From contig JARFXM010000003.1 of the NCBI GenBank assembly GCA_029532625.1, positions 2,356,001 to 2,420,000 of the forward strand: DNA of 64,000 nucleotides, in the 5' to 3' direction. Shown piece by piece: positions 35,422 through 45,362 of this stretch. The translations under genes and the position numbers were made by a program. The notes beneath the pieces are model-generated. The model ran no database searches. It was not told where the DNA came from and saw only the letters and a list, made by a program, of their open reading frames with translations. Positions within the stretch are counted from its first letter, which is position 1. The number at the start of each line of letters is the position of its first letter. This DNA comes from Lomentospora prolificans. Lineage: Eukaryota > Ascomycota > Sordariomycetes > Microascales > Microascaceae.

Positions 35422-36570
35422 AGGTAGACTCTGGTGCGGGCGACTGCTTGAAGAGGATGCTCGCGTATACCTAATGAGTATTGCATTGAGTACCGAGGCA
35501 ATTTGCCGATGGTTTAGAGAATTTTTAGGTTGGGGCCATGTCCCGGCTACGCGGATGGTTCTAGGATTACGGTTAGAGACAGACGCATGCAAAAAGAATA
35601 AACTGACAGTATTTTCATGGAGCAAAGTTTAGGATTGAGATCCTTGCAAACAGATGGCACACATGTCAGGTACTACTTCGTAGCGCTGCGATCTGTACTG
35701 AGGCAGGGGTGTCGCCTTTGTTTGTGCGGGCAAAGATATTCTCAAAACAACACGTGGGGTGAAAACGCGACAGGTCGCAGATGGACGGAGCGCGATATTA
35801 ATATACCGACCATGGATATCGCTGGCGAGGGTGAGGGGCACTTGCCGTCATGGCATTGGCCTTGGATAGACCAAATATTTATTTGATTTGTTGAGGTTGG
35901 CCTGGCACTGATGGCATACATTGTTCCTTCTTCCCTTCTCGCCAAGTACCCATGTGTTGATTTTAGCGTGGGTCCTCCTTGTTAAAGTACTTCGTCAGGT
36001 ACCTTCTCAGGCCCATGCCACCAACAGCCCATGCACAAGTTAAGCTGGCGGCAGGTGTTTATGGACGCCGGAGCTTCCCTGTCCCCGTCGAGTCGGTCGT
36101 CATGCTCAACCACCCTTGCATACCCTTGTCACCGCAGCCTTTCTCCACGAGGAAATTTATTATTAGGTCACCTGGTGCAAACATAGCTCGAGAGGCTGTC
36201 GGTCGGACAAGGCGAAGAAAGAACAGCGGGGACTCAGACCCATCGAGCAGCTACCAGCTATTTTATCTGATCGATATACTTATTCCGCCGTATTAGCTGG
36301 TTATTCGACTCTGGTACGCGGTACGTCTCTCGCGCTGTGGCGACAAAAAGCAGCTCCCGCCGAGCGAAAACTCCGTCATCGACCTGCCGATTCGATCCAC
36401 AGCTTTCTCAAGCACGAATAAGTCGGCTGTTTAGAGTTGCGAAGCCTTCTTTTTTTAGAGCCCTGTTATATCCACGAGCGCGAAACGATTTGCTGAGGGA
36501 ACCTCTCTGCTTTAACTTTCCTCCGACAACCCGAGACATCAGGATCCGACAGAGTGAAATCGCCAAAACC
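35422..36570. other. 1.1 kb intergenic region and 5' leader
   Basis: Lies between two plus-strand genes. The open frame of the next gene extends back to 36337, but that part reads as an Arg/Ser-rich leader translation, so it is taken as 5' UTR. No other gene or element is recognised. Confidence 0.45.
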
Positions 36571-38172
36571 ATGACTTACTCCCCCAAATTCCACATTCCC
36601 GGAAGCTTCGTCGATCACCCGCCGCATACCGCCCCGACACTACCCATCTCTGGCGTCCACCCTGATGTTTTCCGACCCCCTACATCTCCCTCAGCATCGA
36701 GCTCCGCCGTTTTAACTAAATCTACGACTGTCGGGCTTGCTGGTGTCGAATCTCTAGTAGCTAGCCATGCCGCGAAAAGGAAGCGCGGGTCGGAGATTGG
36801 TACGAGGGAAAACACCCCTACGAGAGAATGGAACGGTGCGGTGTCGACATGGGAAGGGGATGCGAGTAGGCGATATGTGCTCGCGGGCCAGATTGATACC
36901 CCGGGAAGTAGACGCGCAGCTGTTGTCGACAATGGCGGAATCCATGTAGGGAGAAGCAGCGTTGAGGAATGTGCGACGATGGAAGAGAGCGTGTATTCCG
37001 ATGTAGGATACAGGCGCGCTTTAGGCCCGGATGGCGATGCGATGATGGATTCACCGAGCGGTCTGTTTGGGCCTGTCAATGTCCTACAGCCTCCAACCCC
37101 ATCTTCAGCAGGCTGGAGCCGGATTGCCTTAGGAGCCATAGGCGGAGTTGTTGGAAAAGTGTGGGAGTTCTGCAAGGCCGGCGCATTTAAAGGCTTTATC
37201 GCCGGCGGCGGAAAAGCCTACGCGGTGAACGGCGAGCAGGTCACTGAGCTAATACCAAACGGGGCACAAAATGGCGAGCATGCACTAGAGGGCGGCGCTT
37301 TTGTACCAGGTGGTTTCCCTAGCCATGAGTATGCCTCTCCTTACCCTGACACGGCCGTGGCTTCGGCGACTCCAGATTCGACACCATCTCGACCAGCGGC
37401 TAAGAGGAGACAAGTGAGAGAGGTGAGAAATGACGACGAGCTTGGTCGCAATTGGGTCATGGTGGGTGATCCAGCCGGCGACCGAAGACGGAGAGCGACT
37501 GGGGGCGGCGCGTACAGCAACAGTACCGCAACCCGCTCGTCCCACTCGAGGCGCTCGTCACGCAACATGTCGCCGTCTGTTACAACCGGCCGAAGAATCA
37601 ACGTCCCCGTGCCGCGTCTTAGCACGGTTTCCACTACTCCCTCCTTCTCTCGTCGCCACTCCCACCGCGTCTCTCATGCAGGTTCGCCGTCGTTATCAGT
37701 GAGACAGCCAGCTAGCTATGCCGGTCCTCGCCCGGCATCCCAACCGTCCCCGCCAGCTCCTTCACCGTCCTACACCCCCCTTTCTCCATCGAGGATACCC
37801 GTTCCCTCAGCGAGAATGTCGTCATCACAACCAGGCCATAGGCGGACAAATAGCTCGGCATCGTCGGCCTCTCCACGGCGATCCTCCTTCCGAACCGATA
37901 CCCTTCCTAAGGCGAAGAGTCAAGTGAACCCGATGAATGCGGTTCCAGTGCCGAGACTCGACCCCGAGGCGATTGAGTCTAGCCCACGATTAGACCCAGA
38001 GGCCAAGCAGCTTGCGACGAGAAAGCTGAAGGAAGAGAGAGATGCCGACGCTAGGATAGCAGCGTTTAATGCGAGGTTGCGAGACATGATTAGGGAAGGG
38101 AAAGAGGCGCTAGGAACGACGGTCGAGGTGGATATTGAAGGTGACGATGGCGGATGGATGGATGAGGACTAA
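36571..38172 (+). CDS. Ser/Pro-rich conserved fungal protein of unknown function
   Basis: Intronless, 533 residues from the Met at 36571 (MTYSPKFHIPGSF). I do not recognise a named family. Visible parts: a basic KRKR cluster near residue 69 (possible nuclear import signal); a QIDTPGSRR segment; a hydrophobic, possibly amphipathic patch WSRIALGAIGGVVGKVWEF near 187-205 followed by AFKGFIAGGG; NWVMVGDP near 294; a long Ser/Pro/Arg-rich disordered region (about 305-450). Near the end PRLDPEA occurs twice 15 residues apart, followed by a charged helix and an acidic tail. The architecture suggests a mostly disordered nuclear protein with short linear motifs, which is inference. It converges on the zinc-knuckle gene with 175 bp between. 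Confidence 0.75.
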   Translation: MTYSPKFHIPGSFVDHPPHTAPTLPISGVHPDVFRPPTSPSASSSAVLTKSTTVGLAGVESLVASHAAKRKRGSEIGTRENTPTREWNGAVSTWEGDASRRYVLAGQIDTPGSRRAAVVDNGGIHVGRSSVEECATMEESVYSDVGYRRALGPDGDAMMDSPSGLFGPVNVLQPPTPSSAGWSRIALGAIGGVVGKVWEFCKAGAFKGFIAGGGKAYAVNGEQVTELIPNGAQNGEHALEGGAFVPGGFPSHEYASPYPDTAVASATPDSTPSRPAAKRRQVREVRNDDELGRNWVMVGDPAGDRRRRATGGGAYSNSTATRSSHSRRSSRNMSPSVTTGRRINVPVPRLSTVSTTPSFSRRHSHRVSHAGSPSLSVRQPASYAGPRPASQPSPPAPSPSYTPLSPSRIPVPSARMSSSQPGHRRTNSSASSASPRRSSFRTDTLPKAKSQVNPMNAVPVPRLDPEAIESSPRLDPEAKQLATRKLKEERDADARIAAFNARLRDMIREGKEALGTTVEVDIEGDDGGWMDED

Positions 38173-38347
38173 GAATTTCTGTCGCGGTTGGAAACATTTT
38201 CACGAACGGACATTTCCGTTCACACGATTAGGGTGTTTTTTAATTGTTGTGATATCTATATTCCCTTCTTACTTCAGGCTGGAGCAACTCGAGGTTCTGT
38301 GTATACTTGAGGTTTCATTATCAGTGGGTATCAGTCATGACTCGAAT

Positions 38348-40153
38348 CTAAGAATGAACCGTATTCCCCCCTGGTTTCCCGTCTTCGCTCGCGGCTTCGT
38401 TTCGCCTCCTCTCTCTCCGCTTCCCAGACCGTCGATGAGGCGTCCTCTGCGCTCTTCCATCATTTCTTGCGCTCTTCAGCTGATTCCCCTCCCACTCATC
38501 GGCTCTCCTACCAACGGGGGTTCCGTTGCTCAGACACTCTGAGCACCTCCACCCTACGAATGGCTTCTCGGCCGATCCACACTCCTTACAATGCAACCCG
38601 CAGAGATATCTCTGGCACTCTTTTACCCTGCAAGCCGGATTCCACCCACAATCCTGACCAAGATGGCTTCCGCCGCACCGACACTTTTTCAGTCGGCATT
38701 GGCCGCCACTGTGGCCCGGAAGGCCGCACATGCAGCACCTGTACCGGCAATCCATGGCGCGAAGATGGCGCTGGTTTCCCGGGGGGAACGGATTCCCGCA
38801 CTTGCGGGAGCAGAGAACGGGACAGCTCTTCCGAGTGTGGTAAATGGGGAAGGCGCGGCATTTGCACCGGGCCTGTTTTGGAAAATGGCACTCGGATGAC
38901 GAGTGCCTTGGCGAGGCGCACCAGCCGCAGGGCAGAGTCGGGGCGAGGGCGGCCCTGGTGAGTTCTTCTGCGGACCTTTCCTGGGGCGTGGGCGGCTCGT
39001 GGAACATGTCGGCGATGTGACGCCGACTAAGGCTCCGGCGGCGGAGGCGATGGTCTAGAGTTGTAAGCGAGGGGCAGGGGACGAAGAAGACGATGTCGAC
39101 GCAATGGGAGAGAATTCGGGCCATTTCAGAGGGGCTGTTGGCCGCAGTGGGCTGTTGGATGATTGGGCTGGTTTCGTCTAGGTGTAGCGGAGAGGCGCGC
39201 CAGGGACCAAACCCAGAAAAGGCATTCTCGAGCGTGATGTACATGTACTCTCGGTCACTCGGTTCGCTCATGGAGCGCCTTGCACGAAGCTGGGGATAAT
39301 TGCGGGACACTGTCTGAAGTCGGCGGGGGAGCGTCCCAGGAAGCTCGTGGCCGGGCTCCTGCTTTGGGATCCTCCAGCTGTGGTGGCTAGAGGTGACCGT
39401 TACGAAAGGAGGATTCCAGAGATCGGGGACCAGAGAGGGTACGGCAAGTCGACGGCCGTACCAAGTAGAATAGGCAAAGTCCGTTCTAATGGCATCTAGT
39501 AGAGAACCTCTTGAAAATAGGAAATTTTGGTGCTGCATCATGATCGGCGGGGCATACCGGGCAAGCCGTTCTATTTCGGACTGGATCCATAGGCGGTCTC
39601 CACCCCTCGCAAACGACCAGTAAGCGCTACCTCTCTTTAACATCTCCCTTGCCCGGAAGCGGTCGAGATCTAGGGGACCACAACACCATGATTTGGGCGG
39701 CGGGGCGATGAACTCCTTGGCTACCGCCGCGAGCCAGGGCCGGATCTCGGGATGGCTCGCTTCAAAGACATGACGCCGGACCGCGGCGAGGACCACGTGG
39801 GCTATCGTGCAAGTGAAGTCGTTGGCCTCTTTCGAAAGGAAGCCGCCTCCGTAGCCGACCTGGAAGCGATGCAATACTTCGATGTCAAGGGCTAGGTCCT
39901 CGTCATTTATTACGCCGAGGTTTATGAATTCTGTGATAGGCAGTAACCCCATACGCTCCGGGTTTCTTCGCGGATGCGGGTTAAAGAAGCGTGCCCAGAG
40001 GTGGTGGGCAATGATGTCTGCGGCTCCGAGAGGGCTGTGATGGTATTTCGAAAACGAAAGGTCCAAGCCATTTAGGGGGTAATGACGGGGCGGCGCCTCA
40101 GTAGGTTCTTCATCGCGGGAAGACATCCCACCGGGGCCTGGCATGTTGGCCAT
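38348..40153 (-). CDS. Cys-rich zinc-knuckle protein, unknown function
   Basis: Intronless frame of 601 residues. The N-terminal 400 residues show no motif I recognise, with aromatic/Pro-rich stretches (PPPKSWCCGPLDLDRFRARE). Residues 409-541 contain 23 cysteines. Two exact CCHC zinc knuckles (C-x2-C-x4-H-x4-C) occur at 409/412/417/422 and 473/476/481/486. A shortened copy (CRCGGSHLGQDC) follows, then further CxxC pairs up to CSEC. A basic tail (RRSGKRRERRR) ends the protein. Such knuckles usually bind single-stranded RNA or DNA. They also occur in retroelement Gag proteins, but no protease, reverse transcriptase or integrase lies beside it, so a transposon origin is not supported. Possibly lineage-specific. 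Confidence 0.65.
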   Translation of the reverse strand: MANMPGPGGMSSRDEEPTEAPPRHYPLNGLDLSFSKYHHSPLGAADIIAHHLWARFFNPHPRRNPERMGLLPITEFINLGVINDEDLALDIEVLHRFQVGYGGGFLSKEANDFTCTIAHVVLAAVRRHVFEASHPEIRPWLAAVAKEFIAPPPKSWCCGPLDLDRFRAREMLKRGSAYWSFARGGDRLWIQSEIERLARYAPPIMMQHQNFLFSRGSLLDAIRTDFAYSTWYGRRLAVPSLVPDLWNPPFVTVTSSHHSWRIPKQEPGHELPGTLPRRLQTVSRNYPQLRARRSMSEPSDREYMYITLENAFSGFGPWRASPLHLDETSPIIQQPTAANSPSEMARILSHCVDIVFFVPCPSLTTLDHRLRRRSLSRRHIADMFHEPPTPQERSAEELTRAALAPTLPCGWCASPRHSSSECHFPKQARCKCRAFPIYHTRKSCPVLCSRKCGNPFPPGNQRHLRAMDCRYRCCMCGLPGHSGGQCRLKKCRCGGSHLGQDCGWNPACRVKECQRYLCGLHCKECGSAEKPFVGWRCSECLSNGTPVGRRADEWEGNQLKSARNDGRAQRTPHRRSGKRRERRRNEAASEDGKPGGNTVHS

Positions 40154-43100
40154 CTCAACTTCTACACTCGAACGTGTGGTCTTGTCCCAATGGTGACTTC
40201 TTTCAGGCGCACTATCGGATGGGGACCATTCTCTATCCGGGCTGGGCGCCGATTTCTAATCGACTTGAGCTTTGATAAAAAGCGGCCCAAGAAGCCAGTC
40301 GAGCTGCTGTTTCAGTATCTGCCACGACGCTAGTGCTGATGTCCAAAATTGAATCGTCCCCTTCGAGGCAGGCGAACGAAGGAATCACGAAATCACGTGG
40401 GTGACCCGAGAGCCGGGGCACACCTCCCGGCTTACACCCAGGCGAGACTAGCCACATGACAGAAAGGCCGTCGGAGAAGCAGATACGACTGAACTAGGCT
40501 TACATCAATCTTCCCAAATCATTCGCAATCTGATTCGATTCCATCGTGCTGGAAAAAGACAAGACGCCCAGGATGGATTGTGCAAGGCGGGAACTTCGGG
40601 ATCTTGGGCTACTCAAGTGCATTCGACACGAGCTTGGTTCCATTTTCTTGGAATTGCAATTCAGAAGAGAAGTCAAGTCTTCATCAGAGGCTATCGGTGC
40701 GAATCCCTCTTAGAGTGATCGGACTCCCGGACCCCATGCATACGCGTCGATTGTAGAGCGGGGCCGGTAGGGACCGCGCTCCGCCGGAGCATCCGGGGTT
40801 CCATCGCCAACAATAAAGCGGGCACGCGCCCGGGTGAGCAGCGAGCGCAATACGTCGAGAATGTGCACACGTCATCATACCTTCCACGCTTCTAATCCCA
40901 GATCATCCTGTCCGAAGGAACCGCAGACCGTCTTCCTGACGAGATGAACTCTTGTCCCTTCTCCCCCTTGACACGGGGGCATCGTGCCGCCAGCAACGAG
41001 CACACCTCATGGACAGAGAGCCCAGGTGGTTGGTTGTGATGGGGTGCTGAGTGTGATGGCTCGTTTGGACTTATGCCAGCAGACTCGGTACCAAGCAATT
41101 TCGCATCAGCTCGTGGGGAAACACAGCTAACAAGCAACGACTCGTACGCGTGGGCCGGCAGCTTTGCCACCGAATTCGCCCAGCCACCTGGGCTGACTCG
41201 GGTCACTGGAGGGTTATGTCGGTCAGCACCGCACATGTGGACTACAGAATTGATTCGGCGAGGCCCTTCCCTCCCAGTCCCTCGCATATTCAGATCACTA
41301 CCATGGAACACGCAGCACCACACATACGACTAGATAGGGGAAGGGTACAATCGGTCGAACCTTGCATTGCAAAAACCAAAATTATTAATTGCGCAGAAGA
41401 GGGTTGGCCCGATTGAGTGACGGCGATTGAGGAACCAGTTAATATATCCTGTACGGCGACTTTCATTTGGATAAATTGCGAGGACCCAAATGAGGGTTGC
41501 ATGCGACCATAGAATCCGCGATGACCGCCCGTTTTCGACACCCGCACGCTGCTTGAGAGGGGTCAGACGGGCGACACCAAAATCGCCTTGATGCGAAGAG
41601 TTTGTTTTGCTGGGGGAGTTATTCAATTTTCACCACGGATGTCTCATGACATGGTTGACGTGTTTGAGCCCACGACTTCCAGTTTCTGAGCGCATGAGGA
41701 ATGAGGAATGAGAAATGCCAGGCACACGCGGGGGTCATTTTACGGCATCCAGTTTCCGACAAAACATCGAGCCAGACTGGGATGAGATGAAAACCCCAAT
41801 TATGAGCAAAAAATAGCCACATTAACAGGCGGGGCAGAAATGATTAGGGGCAAAAAGCAGATGGCAGACTGGGATGGAAAAGGGCAGCATATCCATCAAT
41901 CCAAAGCTAAGGACATGGACGATTATTTTTAGATTTACGACGACGATCAGAGTCTCTCCATCATTCCTTAAACTCATCCAGCTACGGCGAGACGGCACAT
42001 GGCTGAGGAAGAGCTAATGTAAGTTGATTACTGTGGAGAAAATTTACGGCAGAACGACGAAATCTGGATCAGGTCCCCGGAATCAGAAGTGAGCACAGGC
42101 ACTGAAGATGGTGGGATGGGAGAGTTTGGGTCGTCGCATTCATTGATGGAATCTCTCTGGACCTGTCGATCCCTGCCCTTCTGCGCCAACTTCCCATGTG
42201 CACTTTGATTCTCAGGCACTTCACCTGCGAATATCACTAACGCGCCCAGACTTATCACCAAGGAAGAACACACTAGGTGGCGACTCAAGAAATGGCGATA
42301 TTGGCCCCGCCTTCGGTCTTGGTACTCTTTCCGGCGGGAGTTCAACAAAAGTCAGCTGAAGAGTTCGACGGCTCGCTAACACTACAAGCCGCTCGTTTAG
42401 AAGCGGCAGAGGCTTGGGGTCGCGGCCTTGGAGAGCGGTTGTAGAACTTGGTACGCCGAAAGTTGACAGGCTGGGTTGTCGGGGAAGATGCCAGTCTGGA
42501 CCATGATGTTGTGGCCACCTCCTGCAGGGCGATATTGTGGGCTCTGAACCCGGATTCGCTTATCACCTATCGGCCAGTTGATATAGGTCACGGTGGTAGA
42601 CCATAAGAGACGAAAGCGACCCGTAGCCCTGTAGTGCCGAGAGCAGACACGCAGAAACAGCAGGAACGGGGGCTCAAGTTATAGAATGTCCCCTATCTGT
42701 TGCACAGGAACCGCTAACTCCGTCATAGCCTGCAGCTCGCCCATTCTTCATACGAGTCTCGTGGAGGGCCGCAGAAGCGGTGGAAGATGTCGGCTTATTG
42801 AATGTATGCATGGAGAAACTAGCCGGATCTCGCTTCGACAGATGGGGTGACACAGAAACGCCGAACCATGGCAGAGGATGTTCCTTCAGCGAAAAGGTGA
42901 CCTGCCATTTTTCCTGGTCTAGCCTCCGAAGCAACTAGTTTTATCTCGAGCGGTATTAGAGCGAACGAGAAAAGCGGGCAGAAACGGTTATGGGGGGTAT
43001 CACCAGGCCTGTGACATTGAGTTGCTTGTGAATTACCAAGGGTCCGGAGTGACAAGAATAGCTTTTAGTCAATTTAGAAATTTAGAAATCTCGATATTCA

Positions 43101-44863
43101 AGGTATCCGCCGTCAAGGCCGAGTCTCCGGAACGCCGGGATGGCCCCAAACCTGCCGTTTCTTTTGCTCCCCGAGCCGGTACCAGACTTGCACAGCCGGG
43201 GTTGGGGTTGAAAATTGGACTTGGACCTCAATCATCTGGGAGTCAAGGGGCTGTACGAAGGTTATTGCAGAAATTTAGGGCTCATGAAGATCTGCCATGG
43301 TTGGCCTACCTGAAGGACACCCAAATGAGCCCGGGGTGCCTTTGGAGATCGGTTCGTTCGTACCTTTCGCTTCCAATCTTGACACTTGAACCGCCCGCCA
43401 GGCGAGCGGCGGACTCTGCTTCGTACATGGACGGCCAGAAAATAAGAAAGATAGGCACGTTCACCAAAAAGGATTAGCTGGGTCTAAAATTAACCTGGCA
43501 CTATACTGTCAAATCACCTTTGCCATTAATAACGTGGTGTGGGATAATAATATGTGGTGGAGGCTATTATATACCGATTTTGCCGGCTGGACCATGACAA
43601 CCAGTCAACTTCTATGGATGGATTTGTCCATCTCAGTCGTTGACATCCATGACCCGAGCTTTCGCGAGTCTGGGAAAGGTAACTCCCTGTCCTTGCCTTG
43701 TGCGCGCGTTCATGCTTGTTCATGGATGCCCAGGCGAGGTTTCGCCTCCCCTTTTATTTTATTTTTCTCCATGTTCCGCGTTATTTCGCTTTACCGATTT
43801 TCTTCATCCACTTTACTGCCGCACCAGATTGACCAGATCAATGTTGCCAACTCCAACATCCAGATCAAATCTAAATCAAGTAGAACGACCCAATCTAGCC
43901 ATAGACGCAAGTAAACAGCTTGACATGGATGGGGATGGTCTGGTAACCGCTGACTGTAATACTATAGCGCCGTCTCTATTCTTGAGTCCGCCAAGGCACC
44001 CTTCTGACCCAGGAAGGTGGTGGATTCCGGTTTAATCCAGCGGAACGACCAGCGTCCAGGGCAACCCGAGACGTCAAATCTCGGCCGTTCACGATAGACG
44101 TAATGTAATAATATATGGTCTACCTCATCCAAGGCCCTCTCTCACCACCCACCCTTCGTTCTCACTCACATTTCCATCCTCCTGAACCGGCCCACACCAC
44201 CCCTTCTCTAAAAACCCACACCAACTTCGTCCGGATTTGGCCGTTCTATGGTTCACTTAAAAACAATATTGGACACCAAAGGGCAAGCTCGGTGCGATCA
44301 CGATAGTACTTGCAATTTACCTTGCAGCAACGCTCTCTGCCCGGATCCGGGTATCCTCAATCATTGACAAAATACCACTCCCGTCAGCCCAGCCCTCACA
44401 TGTTCCCGTTGAATCATTGATATAGACCCGCTTTCCCCGATTGTTACTTCTAATCGTCTCTGCTTCTTTTGGTCCGTACAACCCATGACACTGAGACATA
44501 CAACCCTACGATACATCACTTTGTTCAGTGCCTAGCGCAAAGTCGCCCGCGATTTCCTTCTCTAAGCTCGATCCTGCATCAATTACCGGGGAAGGACCCA
44601 AGCAAGCTCTGAGGAAGGTATTGCCCGAAATTCCCGACAGTAGGCACCTTTACCACCACATCCCACAGAGTCGCAGTTGCACCTGTCTTAATTAGCGTTG
44701 CATCCGTCGCCTTGGTCCTAACATCCAACGACACCTCTACGCTGCAGGACCCCGACGCAAGAGATTGCTCCTCCCTATCCTGACTTGTATAAGAAGGCAC
44801 GTCTCGTCCAACTTCCAGAAAAGACAGGTCGACTACCACCTTCCAACCCCCAGTCAAGATACA
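40154..44863. other. 4.7 kb gene-free region
   Basis: No open frame here has recognisable protein motifs or convincing exons. It contains the promoter of the zinc-knuckle gene at its left end and that of the small secreted protein at its right. GC-rich inverted segments occur near 40755-40805 and an AT-rich patch near 43505-43575. No transposon core genes or terminal repeats were seen. Confidence 0.5.
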
Positions 44864-44869
44864 TATAAA
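44864..44869 (+). promoter_or_regulatory. TATA box of the small secreted protein gene
   Basis: TATAAA 120 bp before the start codon at 44989, followed by a C/T- and CA-rich leader (AAGCCACACAAACC and onward). This is the layout of strongly expressed fungal secreted-protein genes. Confidence 0.6.
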
Positions 44870-44988
44870 GAAGCCACACAAACCAGCTTCCGAAAACAAG
44901 ACTCCGACTTCTCATTCCTTCACTCCACACCCTTCCGCATCTCCACACATCCTTCGTCACAGACAGTTACCCCACTTCCACGTTCATC

Positions 44989-45362
44989 ATGCAGGTAAGC
45001 AGTCCTTATCAACACTTCTCTGCCATACCTTCGGAAAGCTGACAAGCTCCTCTCATTAGCTCCAAACCTTGACCTTCCTCGCCACCCTTTTCACCTCCGT
45101 CGTCGCTATCCCCGTCGGCTCGGATGGTCTCATCTCTACACTCGCCGTCGATGCAGACGTTGTCCCAAAGGGTTACTCTATCGAGTGCCGATCTGATGCT
45201 GGCACCAAGCTCTGCAAAGACAGCGACGAGGCCAAAGACTTCCTCCAGTGCCGAGGTAACGGCGAGGTCTTTGGCGTCGAGGGCTCCAGATTCGAGTACT
45301 GCGCCAGGGACTGCACATGCGTTAGCTTGAGCGGAGCTTGCGGAAACAGGGCAACCTGTTAA
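44989..45362 (+). CDS. Small secreted cysteine-rich protein (effector-like)
   Basis: The first coding exon is only six bases (ATG CAG, 44989-44994), followed by a 65 bp intron (GTAAGC...TTAG) and exon 2 at 45060-45362. The product has 102 residues. It starts MQLQTLTFLATLFTSVVA, a clear signal peptide with probable cleavage after that point. The mature part has eight cysteines, the number that could form four disulfides: IEC, KLC, LQC, EYC, RDC, TC, GAC and a C-terminal TC. No family was recognised; the Cys spacing is not the hydrophobin pattern (no consecutive CC pairs). Small size, even Cys number and an isolated position in a gene-poor tract fit candidate effectors or secreted inhibitors, but this is inference. 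An unspliced reading from exon 2 would lack an ATG. Confidence 0.82.

Noticed and set aside
38348..40153. Zinc-knuckle gene as part of a retrotransposon
   Set aside because: No reverse transcriptase, integrase, protease or long terminal repeats are seen within several kilobases.
40690..40830. GC-rich hairpin-like stretch with a GGTGCGAATCCC string resembling a tRNA B box
   Set aside because: The flanking bases do not pair into a T-arm and no acceptor stem or anticodon arm can be built.
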